From positions 11,222,001-11,286,000 of the forward strand of contig JBHGNT010000011.1 of the NCBI GenBank assembly GCA_043228905.1: a DNA stretch of 64,000 nucleotides, given 5' to 3'. This DNA is from Azolla caroliniana. Its lineage: Eukaryota; Polypodiophyta. The notes under the pieces were generated by a model. That model saw only the letters and a list, made by a program, of their open reading frames with translations, was not told the origin of the DNA and made no database searches. The position numbers and the translations under genes are program-made. Shown here piece by piece: positions 24,725-36,166 of the stretch; the first letter of the stretch is position 1, and every line of letters begins with the position of its first letter.

Positions 24725-26333
24725 ATAGGATCCGGCTTGTACTGGCCGGTGATGAAGGGCACTAGTTTATAGCAATAAGTGTCTACTTACATTAAGTAGT
24801 CTACTTGAAAGGATATGTACGTAGTCTCATATTCTTGAACTTGGTCGGAGGGTGATTCCCCGATTTATGTATGTTAATAATTAGGTAATTAACTAATGGT
24901 TAATTAGTATCTAATTATGTGAGTAGTTAATCGCGTATGTGATTAAGCAATAGAAGGTTAAGTGATATGTGTGTGTATGTGTATGAGAGAAAGAGTGAGA
25001 GATGAGTTAGATAACCTTTCTCTATATTAATACGCATGAAAAAACAAAAATACCCACAATGAGGTATATATACATCTCATGTGCAACGATGCACATGTGT
25101 GAGGAGAATATAGGTACAAGGATATAAGTCCTATACTAAATGTACTTGGAAGTGGAGGATCTAGAATGTATCTCACTTAAGTACAAGGTCCTATTTAAGG
25201 CTTTAAGGTCAACATACTAACTAGAATTGATTTATGTAATTTAGTTATATAATTGACAAAATAACTAAACCTGGTTGAGCTTGATATCTCAACAGTGTAT
25301 AAGCCACCTTGTATAGTCTTTATGTAATAATCTATCCTAACCAATGGGAAAGTAATTTCTTTTTGGAAAAGAAGACGAAGTAAGGATATTCTAATCAAGA
25401 TGAAATATGGATTCAAACCATTTGACAAAGCATATTCGAATATGCTTAGTTAAACATGGATGCAAACCCTTTGACAAAGAAGGTGCTAATTTCAAAATTC
25501 AAAGTGGCCCATAATCTTGTGTGGGACAAATGCTCCAATAAAAAATCAACTACCTCAAAAAAACATAACTTGATAATGAATATGTAAAACCTTAAAAATT
25601 AGAAAAAACAAAATGTTATTCTTTTGTTTCAAAGTTCAAACATTCAAATCTTATGCTATTGTTTGCTTGGAAGACTCTAAATAGGGCCCTTATTTTCATG
25701 CAAACAATCATTATTTGTCATGTCAAAATGATGCACATAACTTGTGACCTGGTCCTTAATTATACCTCAATAATGTCTTTAGGAAGATCACATGATATTT
25801 ATTTATAAATCTTGCCATAGGTATAGCTTTTTGCTACATCTTCTCTCTAATTTGTTTTTCGTGGTTAACTTAGTGCCATAATATCTCTTGAACTTGCTTA
25901 ATGAATTCCTACTTGACCTACGGTTAGGGGTATCTATATGTGTGGCAATCACCATTAGTTCACCTTGACTTACATGTAGCACTCCTTGAACTCTTCATAG
26001 TGCATTGTGCCATGGTCTAGGATTGAGTGATAGTTTTTAATACATTTTGCCTTCAAACCGCCTCCATCAAGATGTCAATAATTTTACATTTACACCTTTA
26101 AAAAGCAAAAGGGACTCGACATTTAGTTGTTCCAAAATTTGTAGCCATTGATGGGATAATATCATTAAACACAATGTCATGATATTCCATCTCAGAGTTT
26201 TTATATTACAAATGCCACATTTTGTTCCATTGATGCCATTGACAAAAAACGCGGTCTTTTCTACATGGAGAGCTTTATCAAACCATAGATGTCCAAATAT
26301 CTACTCTGAAAAGACTAAATTGTCTCAAACTAA
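24725..26333. other. intergenic, nothing identified
   Basis: Very AT-rich, with only short chance frames. This is the downstream flank of the LIFEGUARD gene; I see no coding segment or clear repeat. Confidence 0.45.
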
Positions 26334-28641
26334 CTATGAATCTGCTGCCCCAAAGAGATTTAACAAAGATAGAAACAAGTTAATGATGTCCAAGTAGAGA
26401 GAAATAGATGCCCATATGTATTCATCATAGGTATATCTCTTAATCAAATTGTCAGTATCATATATTATGAAGCCACTGAATATGAGAGACGCAATCCCTC
26501 CGTATATCATAAGTGACAACCTTCCAAGTGGAAAAAATACCTGCCAAACATTTCAAAAGAGTTGAAAGAATGAGACCAAAATATCCTAATGAGTACAATC
26601 TCTTAAATCAAAATTACAAAGGGAAAAACATCAAAATACCCACAACTTTTGTTGCCCAAAATTTTCAAACGTTACTAGGATACCCACCCCTATGTTGTAC
26701 AATATATATGGGTATTCTGGCAATTTTTGAAAATTTTGGAAATACTCCCTAGCTTTCATAGTATTCCCAGAAAACCCCTTTGAAGTTGTGAACTTTCACT
26801 ACATAGGAGTATTTGGGTGTTTTATTTTTGTCTATTAAATAATAAATCCACAATACATTCCATTAATTCGTACCTGGATGAGAATGAAAAGGATGAGTAT
26901 AATGAGCCCGGAAAACAAGAATGGACCCAAAAAGCTGAAATCATAACCTCTCCTTGAAGCCCAAAATGTATATATAGTCAAAGCGATCACCACTGCCGTT
27001 GTCAACAATGCAGATTCCCATATTATCTCACCTAAAACATTTTGTATAGCATAATGTATTAAATGAATACTCAAGAATACACCACCTTTTGAACAAAGAG
27101 AAGCACTCAAATGGCATACATATATATGAGGGAGAGGAGAAACATCAAGATATTCCTCAACTTTTCCGACATTTACTAAAATACCTCGGGAAACTTTGGG
27201 GCGTTATGGTAGATACACAAAAATGTTGGGGCTATTTTGGTATCTTCTCTTATACTTGGTGTTAACTTCCGATACTTGCACTTTTTACTTCGAGTCTATT
27301 TTCTAGTAAAACATATGTAATAGCGTACCTCTAGTGAAAGCACAAGTTATGCCGATGGTGACACTGATAGAAATTGTGAATAGTGCAAGCAGCACTAGGT
27401 TAATTGGGTGCTTTTGCCGATAGTAGTACAACGGGCAAAGAACTGCAAAAACATTTGACATAGAATGTAAGTATCCAAAAATGGATTGTTTATTAAGGAA
27501 GTCTGAATGTAAAATCAATTTTCTAGTTGATATAGAATGTGGATACCCCAAAAAGAATAAATCTCTAATGAAATGTTTAGCAAAAAAAACTCCTTCAGGT
27601 GTTAAGCTTTTCTTACAAATACCGTGGCAGAGAAATTCGGAGTTTTTTTTAATTAGACACAACAGGGCTTCCCGAGTTCATACATAGCTCAAATCACAAT
27701 CTTTCTGAGGAGACTCAAGCCGTAAAGTCTATGCAAGGAGAGGTAAATTTATTCTTAAGTCGCTGCAATCGAGCCATAAACAAAATGGATGAGGATAGAC
27801 AGAAGAAAATGAAGAATCCATCCCATCTGACATACCAGTGGAACAAAATCTATGAACTGCATGAAGTGGAAATACAGAAGGTACAAAGGAAAACAAAAAC
27901 AAAAACAGAAGTATGTATTCGAGGCTGTTCACAAAAATGTTTATTTACTTGTCGGATCCTTCATGATGGACATGAAAAGATAAGGTGAGGGTAGACAGAA
28001 AAAAAATGCAGCGGAAATGAATGATACTTTTTCATAATGGACTGCAATTATACAGCAAAACTAAAGAAAGTGAATAAAACGTATCACGAATACGCAGACC
28101 AAAATGCAGAGAAAAATGGAAGGCCACATATTAACAATCAGTCGCAATATAACTGAATCCATAGAAAACCCTAAAAGACGTGAATTAGCAAAACAGACAT
28201 TCGACAGGCAAAAGGAAATAGCCATTTGAGAACCCTCACATTATGTCTACTTGCTGTCAAACATTAGCTGCAGATTAGACAGGAATAAAGAGACTTACGG
28301 ATGAAGGGCAAGAAAACCATGGCGATGAGTAGACCTGGTGTCCGGACTAAGAAGAGAGCGAGGGGATGATAGAAGACAACAACACCCGCTATTGCGACAG
28401 TGAGAAGGAGCTGCATGAAGAGGATGGAATAGACTTTCCTTATTAAATTCCATCGCCTTCTATTCTCATCAGCATCAATGTTGTGATAAAGCATCATATT
28501 ATTAGTATTCTGTTGTTGTTGTTGTTGTTGTTGTTGTTGATAATAAGGTGGAGCCAGTAGAGGAGGATTGGACATATTATGATTTTCAGTATTATTCTTG
28601 TACCCTAATTCGATGTCAGGGTTCTGATGATCCATAGCCAT
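26334..28641 (-). CDS. LFG: LIFEGUARD / Bax inhibitor-1 family membrane protein
   Basis: Complete four-exon gene on the minus strand: 28641-28299, 27442-27329, 27031-26874 and 26540-26334. All introns are GT-AG, all phases match, and the product is 273 residues. The family forms seven-helix ER/Golgi membrane proteins that restrain cell death and affect calcium leak. Visible features are RKVYSILFMQLLLTVAIAGV (first helix), CPLYYYRQKHPINLVLL, GITCAFTRG, TIYTFWASRRGYDFSFLGPF, FPLGRLSLMIYGG, YDTDNLIKR and the C-terminal LYLDIINLFLSLLNLF. The acidic C-terminal motif region is intact. An unusual feature is a run of ten glutamines at residues 35-44 in the N-terminal tail. Introns 2 and 3 hold MITE-like sequence. 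Confidence 0.93.
26621..26832. repeat. possible MITE in LFG intron 3
   Basis: The segment begins GGGAAAAACATCAAAATACCC and ends with an imperfect inverse (GGGTGTTTTATTTTTGTC). It has several ATACCC / GGGTAT words inside. It resembles in style the inverted repeats at 42,585 and 45,756. Only visual support. Confidence 0.35.
27129..27255. repeat. possible MITE in LFG intron 2
   Basis: Starts GAGAGGAGAAACATCAAGAT and ends GCTATTTTGGTATCTTCTC, an imperfect inverted pair. It contains CTCAACTTTTCC and TTTACTAAAATACC, words like those in the terminal repeats of the 42,585-45,756 element. Confidence 0.35.
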
Positions 28642-29284
28642 GGATTAGGTCAATGTAAAATAGTTGGCAGGAAGGTGGTGGCAGTGTTGCCTTTTGACGG
28701 CTAACATTGCCTGTCAATGTAAAAATAGTTGGCAGGAAGGTGGTACCGTGGTGGTGCAAGAGAAGTTAGGAATCGAAGATCGATCAAGCAAAGCAAGCAA
28801 TCTAAGCAAGAAAGAAAGAAAGAAAGAAAGAAGAGAGAGAACGCGAGGCAAAGGAATTGAAGCTTCCCTGACGCGTTTTTACGTATAGAGAGAGAGAGAT
28901 AAGCATCATCTACTTCTCAAAGAAATCGACCAAACCAAAGAAGGAAAGAACGTAAGAAAGAAGGGAAGGCGAGAAAGCATGCAAGTGAAGCATACATACA
29001 AATACCATAAAGAAGGGAAGGCAAAAGCATCGACCTCTATAACTCCTACCATATCATCAAGAGGCCTCCCTTCGTGGTTGGCGAGGGAGGCCACGGACTG
29101 TGCAGGGCTATGGGCCCAGGTGTAGTCCAATGTGGGGAAAAAAAAAACGGGAGCCTGAGAAGCCCGACCATTCAAATGGCAGGAGCTCGACTCATTGGGG
29201 ATACACATTGTTGCAGGAGCCTGGCCGTCGCAGGAGGAGCCCGACCATTCAAATCTCAGGAGCGAGACTCATAATTGGAGCCCT
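28642..29284. promoter_or_regulatory. upstream region of LFG
   Basis: 5' flank of the minus-strand LFG gene. It contains a duplicated stretch (GTCAATGTAAAATAGTTGGC at 28,652 and again at about 28,714), a GAAA microsatellite at 28,809-28,833, GAGA at 28,889-28,901, and an imperfect repeat of GCCCGACCATTCAAAT at 29,161 and 29,239. No specific promoter element can be assigned with confidence. Confidence 0.4.
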
Positions 29285-29769
29285 GTTGCATGGTTGTAAC
29301 ATATGTAGCATACCGTACGTGTACAATACGTATGTTACGTATTTTATAAGTATTTTAAATTATTTTTATAAGTTCTTAGAATACGTATTTAAAGGTAAAA
29401 TATGTAGAGTTCGTTGAGTACGTTAAATACGTTGAATACTTTAACACCATTGATGTTGAATGCAAAGATACCGGGATTTGAATAGTATTTACTATATAGT
29501 AAATACAAATTATCTTTATTTCCCATGGATAACACATGGTTATCTATGTTTCAATACATGTGGTATACATATTTTAAAATGAAAGTGGAGATTCAAGAAT
29601 CAAGAACATAATTGAATTTTGAATCAAAACACATATTATTTCAATCCTCATAGAAAATGAATAAAGTAATAAAAAAACTATTAAAATTTAAAACTTTCTT
29701 CATACTCATAGTTATTGGTTCTTAAATTCAAATAAATATGTAAAAACCAACAATCCATGCAATTTTCGA

Positions 29770-32700
29770 TTATGTTTCTTCTTCAACATCATCATTAGAA
29801 GATTCCGTTGTATCATCATAGTTGTCCACATAATCACTATCTGAAGATGAATCAACTATGGCATTGTCAATGTCTTCATCCTCTTGATCTCCATCATCAT
29901 TTCCATATTCAGCATTGCAAGCCTCAATTGTAGTTTGTCCAGTATTTATCCTTCTTGTACTTGCAAATCTCGTGCAAACTCTTCTAATAGTGCTAGATCT
30001 TGATCCCACCAATCCTTCATCCACAATCATATTGGCAAACTTAGATCTACTTGGAGTAACCCGACCAATATGCATAGCCTCTACTTCCTCAAAATATGCT
30101 TGTGCGACTTGAGTATCAATATTGGTTGTTGATGGAGGCATTTCAACAGTCTTGTCAATGTCTATCTCATCAGGATTTACCTAAATCAAATAATATTTAC
30201 CAATTAACAAGGTTTGTTAATTAACCTACAAATGATTTTCTAAACATCAACTTTCAAGTGTCAAACATGAGTAAGAAAGATGTAGACCTGCATGAGTTTG
30301 AAAGCTTCGAATAAGCCTTAAGTTTTCTCTAACATATACTAATCTCTCCACTTGTTTCACCTTCAAACGGTGTCGTGAAGAAAACCATCCCTAGGCGGAA
30401 ACCGAGTTTAGCATGTGTAAACCGGCCCTTACACGCGAGCGCACTTTTCGTTGTAGAGTAAGTAGGTAGGTACAAGTCGGCTGAGGTGAAATCCCAGGTA
30501 GCACGCTTTCAATAGGGAGAGAATCGAACTGTATCTCTGTTCGAAAGGACAGAGAATTAATATGATGTAACGGGTGATAACGGCCTCCCTCCTTGGGCTA
30601 TAAAAGAGAGGGAGAGGAATGAAAAAGGGAGAGGCGCTAGAGAGGACGAGGTGCTGCCGGACTGGGACAGAGCGCTTCTTCTCTGCCACTCGCCATAGCC
30701 ATCCTCACGCAGGCTTTCGGGAGGCTGACTCTGCTCCGCGGAACGCCCGCGTGCTTCTGGCAGAGACTCCATCTCGCTCTTCTGTGTGGGTGTGTGAGCA
30801 GGCGTCGGTGTCCGCCTTGCCGGCCTGTTAGTTGTAACCGTCTTGATATTTATATACATTTATATACATACATGTTCATATACTCAGACTTCGAGTTGTC
30901 TCGTTTGCTGTGTTGTTGGACTATGATTCTTGTGTGCTCCCGTGTCAGTGCGTGTGCAAGTGCGTTTGTTGCCTTTCCGTTCTCCTCCTTCTCAGCTATT
31001 TCTCGGTCCAAGGCCCCGGTGGTCCCGCCTCGTTCTCCATGCACGCGCGTAACAACGCGAGAACGGTTCCTCCTTTTTGTATGTGCCAATGCATGTGCAT
31101 TCCAATTTCTTTCAGCAGCTCCAGAAGAGCAATCCTATGACACAAAGTATTAAGCAAACAATACATGTCATTGTAGAAGATTAATAAAATTGAAACATTA
31201 ATAAAAAAATGAGTTATAATACCTGAGACAATACTCTACAAGCTAATGACTGTAGCAAGGGCACATTGTCTCCATATCTTTCCCACCATGAAACAGGTTT
31301 ACATTTTGCAATGTGTGACTTTGATAGCTCATTGCTAAATCGGCCCACACCATTTCTATACATGTCAAATTGATCTTGCAAGATTTCACATTCATTTATA
31401 GAATATACTTTTTGAATATATGGAAGCCATCCATCCGTCATCTCTGCATTCATAATAGTTGGTTTATCTTTGGGCTTCCATAAAGGATGCAAAATATGTG
31501 CAACAATATGAATTGGCTTTTTGAACCACGACCAACGACAATCAAAACATTCCAAAACCTCTTTATATCTCCATTAACATTTGACAAACTTAAATCAAAA
31601 CTGGAAATCAGTTACTGAAATATGCATAATACAGACAACAACAATGATTCAAAGAAATGAAAAAGATGCAATAAACAACAATTGTACATACTACATAGTA
31701 CATAAAAATAATAATATTAGAATAGAAACATATTACCTGTCCTTGTGTAATGTGTCGTCTCTTGCTCCTCGTTCCAATGTGTCTCTAGCCCTCCTCATGA
31801 ACTCATAAAGTAAGCCCATTGTAGATCCTTCATGATCAGTTAGCCGCAAAACAGAAAATAGTGGACGCATAATCGAAATTACAATCATAATTGAAGGCAA
31901 AGTAGAGCTATCTTGCACAATGGACTTCACCTTGACAACATCTGGCCTTTTGGAGTCACTCTAATCCTCCCAATAGTTACTAACCACAGTTTGTTCTAGG
32001 GCTCTCCAAACTCTTGCCAGCCTCTCAAGGACAATAAGGATATAGCCAAATCGAGTGGCACTTGGCCTAAGGAGCACAAGAGATGAGTAGTTGCTGAAAA
32101 TTTTTCGTGCATTCCTTTTCTTGGTGAATAGTCTAACCACATAATTTGCTCTCTTGTGCACTCCACGAACCCAAGACAACTTCCCAATATCCTCTAGCAA
32201 TAAATCTAAACAATGTGATGCACAAGGAGTCCATACAAGGCCTGGGAATTTAGTCTCTAGAATGTGACCCATGCTAACACAATTAGATGCATTGTCAGTG
32301 ACAATTTGCACCACATTTTCTACTTTTACTTCATTTATTGTAGTTGATAGCATTTCAGCCAACCATGGACCGTCGACCCTTGTAGAAACACCACTACAAT
32401 CAATAGTTTTAAGGTACATAGTGCCATAACAACATGAGACCAAAATATTCACAAGTGCTCGCTTGCTAGTGTCAATCCATCCATCTGAAAGTATGGTAAC
32501 TCCATATTTTGGCCAAAGGGCTTTCACATTTTCCACTTTGTGTTGCACATTCAAATGCTCTTTCTTTAAATATTTAGCTCTTAAATCATTGTAGGTAATA
32601 CCACTATACTTTTCCCCAATATCAGAGAAAGCTAGCAACATGTTCCTCCAACATGACATTTTCAAAAGATTAAAAGATAGATTACCTTCCATAATGCATC

Positions 32701-33280
32701 TAACCAACATTGTGTTTGCATGGTCTTTCTTGATCAACATAGCAGCATTTGATCCTCTCCTTATCGTGCTTTGAGTGAGACCTTTTCTTCTTGAACCTTT
32801 TGTATCTTCAATATCAATAGGAATTTGGTCTATTGAATCCTTCTTAGATGAGGCACTTATGCTAGCCATTGAAGGTTGTGATTGGAACATTGAATCAACC
32901 ATTGAATCCACAATGCCTTCTTGAAGCTCAATTTGTTGTTCCATGGCTTCCACTTCTTTAATGCGTTTTAGCTTCTTGCGAGTCAATTCACTTTCTTGTG
33001 CTACTACCATAGCCTCTTGATATGCCTCTAGAGTTACTTGCACACACTTGTCTATACCTTCACCTTTAATTCCAGCAAGGTGAGCAACTAAACGTGTTAG
33101 TGTCCTAGACCCATGAAAATCACATAATATACAATCCCAATAATAGTTCCCAGATGACTTCCCAGCTTGTCTGTTCACACAATATTTATCCCATAAGGGG
33201 GATTCCTTGCGTGGCATAGTTGATTGAGTATGACAAGTTCTAGAGATTCGAAGTTGTCTTTTATATTTTCCTAGATTCAT
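29770..33280 (-). pseudogene. hAT transposase (BED zinc finger, DUF659-like), interrupted
   Basis: Multi-exon transposase. First exon 33,280-31,733: an N-terminal BED-type zinc finger (WDCILCDF then RLVAHLAG) and a basic stretch. Next comes the DUF659-like core with VTILSDGWIDTSKR, QIVTDNASNCVSMG and CASHCLDLLLEDIG, holding two likely catalytic aspartates. An in-frame TAG at about 31,963 breaks it. Exon 31,555-31,223 ends with WWERYGDNVPLLQSLACRVL. The dimerisation end DCSSGAAERNWNAHALAHTK starts at 31,134, is cut by the LTR, and resumes at 30,366 with QVERLVYVRENLRLI. The last exon (30,179-29,770) has a long acidic tail. The LTR and the stop make it inactive. Confidence 0.8.
30371..31062 (+). 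mobile_element. solo LTR inside hAT transposase exon, 4-bp target duplication
   Basis: 692-bp insert beginning TGTCGTGAAG and ending ACGCGAGA, flanked by ACGG at 30,367-30,370 and 31,063-31,066. Deleting the insert plus one ACGG joins the transposase reading frame exactly (KRRNR then LKVKQVERL on the minus strand). It is GC-rich, with a TATA box (GGGCTATAAAAGAG) at about 30,595-30,608, so the LTR is in plus orientation. The final CA is mutated to GA. Chance frames of 70-119 residues over it are not genes. Confidence 0.8.
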
Positions 33281-35078
33281 GAATTCACAATGTTAAATAT
33301 GTGAATAAGGAAATCATGTGATGTAACAATGTAGGAAGAGATTGTTTGAATGATAAGCATAACCAAATGACAAATCTGAATGGAAGCTAGCTACCTAAGC
33401 AAATGGCATTCCATCCATATTAAGAGGAAAAAATTATTATTCATTAGAAATGAATTATAAAGAGCATCATATGAAACTTTTACCTGTGATATAGGTGTGC
33501 TCTTGAATGAAGAGACTATTCTTTGATAAGCCACCACAAGCTATCAATGTCTCTATCAGCCACCAACATTGTTATATTAAAGAAGGGATAGACACACATA
33601 TAACCAAACCATACATGTAACATGTTGAACTATACAATAGTCTATTTATGCATATAAATTAATGGAATTTGTGTTTTGATGAATTCAATAGGGAAAACTC
33701 CAAACAATCTTGGATGGTGTCGTGGCGGTGATTTAACATCTCTACCGAATCACCGATAATTAGCTTTTATCAAATTAATAATCATTGAAGAATGCTTGAG
33801 AAGAGAGTAAGAGTGTGGTATATAGAACACATTACATCGATTGACCATAAAGCTTATCATCCCCCATAAAGCTTATTCTTCGATAAAACAAAGAAGACTA
33901 AACTAGGGAGAACTAAGAAACTACTTATGCCTCCAAGTTTTGCAATATTTCAACAGAAAACGAGTGTAGGGAGAAATAAAGAAGCAATTTTCTGCAATAA
34001 CGCCTTTCCATAGATTGAGGAGAAGGAAGAAGTAATCTATCCAATGATTAAAGAATTTTATTTAGGCTTTTGAACCGAATAATTGTGACTAAATGAGGGA
34101 GAAAGAAGAGATTATTTCTTCCTAATTTAGTCCAATTTACTGCTTAATCATACAAGATCAATGGAAAGAAAGGAAATTCCTCCTTACTTACATCTAAGTT
34201 TATATTCAAGCAATTTCTCCTCAATTATGAATGCAAATCAGTTAATCAACAGAACTTGAAGCATTTTGACAGGAAAAAAGTCACTAAATTAGGGAGAGGA
34301 ATTCCTAATTAAGCCCATCCAATATGCATGCCTTCCAAAGAATTAACATTTTCAAGAACATCAAAAACTAAACAGGTGAATAAAGAGATAATTTCCTACA
34401 ATATATATACAAATTGCAGGTAATGAATTGAAGATTAATGGAGTCACATCAGATAATTAGTAGACGGATGACTCTTCAAAATTTTCATTACATGTAGGGA
34501 GAAGGAAAAAAGCAATTTTTCTCCTAAATAAGTTCACTTTTAGATCAAAATCGATAGATAGAGGTCGTTCAACACACTAAATAGAAGTTCCAATAAGAAG
34601 AATCAAGCAGAAATATATCCCTCAATCGACAGGAATTGATCTCTCTTGAGTTAACCGCAAACTAGAAGGTTGTTAAATTTCAAGAATTTTTTAAGAAGAA
34701 AGAAGGAAATCAATGAAGGAGAATATACCTTGTAGTATGTACGTTGAGCTCTTAAAAGGGAAGAAAGGGAGGAGGAAGAAGAAGGGATTCATAGCTTCAT
34801 AGTTTGGATTTCGTTTAAGAAGCTTCCATGTACCTGTGTAAAAACCTAGTGTCTACAAAATGCAAACACTGCAACACTCGTTACAAAAACCCCCAAATTG
34901 TTTTTTTTCATTATTAAAAAAAGCCCTAGAAAATTCATTTTTAAATTATTTACAAATTTAGGCTTACAAAAAATGGTAGTTCCAAAAGGTAGAATACGTT
35001 TAGAATACGTGTGGGTATTCTAAAACGTACTCTATTTATAAAATACGCGTTTTTTAACAACAAAGCCCTGTTGAATGC

Positions 35079-35402
35079 GGGTCTCTAATGGACGTATTCA
35101 CACTGTCTCCTTTTTGTACACACTAGGTCTAGGCTATTTATGTCAATAGTGAGAAGGGCAGTTGCCCTAAGTTAGTTAGTATATAAACTGACTTTGTAAC
35201 CTAGTTTTGTCGGTTGATATAATTTAGTTCATCTTGTGCTCACCGTCTCTCTCTCTCTCTCTCTCTCTCTCTCGCGTTCTAAGTGGCTCATTGTTCTATG
35301 TCTCTATTGCCATCAATCTACCTTGATTGTATTTGCTTATTGATCTTCTTTCAGAAGAGTGTTGATTTGTTCCGCACTAGATGACCGCGTTGTCGTGAGA
35401 AT
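35079..35402 (+). other. LTR-like fragment left of the gag-only element
   Basis: A TATA-like TATATAAACTGAC at about 35,191, a long TC microsatellite (35,245-35,273), and a break at CCGT where the gag-only element inserted. It may be the left part of an older LTR whose remainder starts at 38,858. I could not define its ends. Confidence 0.4.
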
Positions 35403-35406
35403 CCGT

Positions 35407-36166
35407 TGTCGTGCCTTTCGGCTCCGGATCGTTGCGTGAGTCGGGTGGGAACCGCTGGGGTTTTGGACTAGGAAGAGGAGAGTTTTAAGGCTAATAAGAA
35501 TATAAATATGTTGTAAGAAAGAGTTATAGCAAACTCGTGAATCCCACGAGTGTATTGTATTAGATTAATCACTATGAATATAAGAATATAAACTTCGGTT
35601 GAAAGAGAATGATATAGAATTCTCGTGAATCCCACGAGTATAGTTTATTAATTGGTGTTTTTTAGAAACATATCCAGTTTCCAAATATTTTTCACACACA
35701 ATTACATTGTGCTCCCCATCCTTATGTAGTGATGGGAGAGACTAAGCATAGCTACATGTTTTTTTTCTAATATGTTCATGCACACTAAATGTGCATGTGA
35801 TGCTTTTCTAATCCTTGCTTTTATTTGCTAAATATAGTGCTCATGCACGCTAGATGTGCATGAGTCACTTTTTAGTCGCTTGCGTTTTTCTATAAAATAT
35901 TCACGCACTCTAAAAATACATGATTTACCTTTTAATAAAGGTAGGCGCAAATAAAGCACTTATAGTTATTAAATCTATTTATAGAACACTAAAGATAAGG
36001 TAGTGTAATGGTAAAGTTGAGGTTTGGCTACGTGGAGGTACAAGGTTCGAATCTTGCCCTATGCACGTGATAAATATCTTGATATATTATTTTATTTATT
36101 TATATGTAATTAAATCGGTTATATTATTTTTACTTTTTCACGTAGTGTACGAAATACACTACGACA
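35407..36166 (-). repeat. 3' LTR of gag-only element
   Basis: Left copy, the 3' LTR on the element strand. It has a TATA box (CTATAAATAGA on the minus strand) at 35,974-35,984. Hairpin-forming words CATGCACA/TGTGCATG lie at 35,778-35,797 and TCATGCAC/GTGCATGA at 35,841-35,863. A tRNA-like A/B-box unit is on the plus strand at 36,001-36,054. The purine-rich tract just outside it (36,167-36,178 on the plus strand reads CTCGCCCCCTCC) marks the start of plus-strand synthesis. Confidence 0.92.
36001..36060 (+). promoter_or_regulatory. tRNA-like Pol III unit (A and B boxes) in LTR, antisense
   Basis: TAGTGTAATGGTAAAG (36,001-36,016) resembles an internal A box, and GGTTCGAATCT (36,044-36,054) fits a B box. 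They are about 30 bp apart, as in tRNA heads of SINEs. It lies antisense to the element, about 17 bp upstream of its TATA box. A full tRNA cloverleaf is not evident. The same unit occurs at 38,688-38,747 and, diverged, at 62,918-62,976. Confidence 0.6.

Larger units (their letters stand above)
29285..35070 (-). mobile_element. hAT-type DNA transposon (decayed, split by solo LTR)
   Basis: Region defined by the transposase gene on the minus strand and by ATACGT-rich ends: TACGTATTTTATAAG at about 29,337-29,351 and TATTTATAAAATACGCG at about 35,033-35,049 in inverse orientation. The right end finishes in GCCCTG at 35,070, as hAT ends do (CAGGG on the other strand). The left end is not sharply defined, and no secure 8-bp target duplication was found. 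A 692-bp solo LTR (30,371-31,062) lies inside. 33,300-35,000 is non-coding 5' sequence of the element. Confidence 0.65.

Noticed and set aside
29456-29463. TTGAATGC here and at 35,071-35,078 as an 8-bp hAT target duplication
   Set aside because: The right copy touches the CCCTG end, but the left copy is not followed by a CAGGG-like end; a chance match is quite likely.
36001-36060. Functional tRNA gene
   Set aside because: A and B boxes are visible, but I cannot fold a full cloverleaf with acceptor and anticodon stems.
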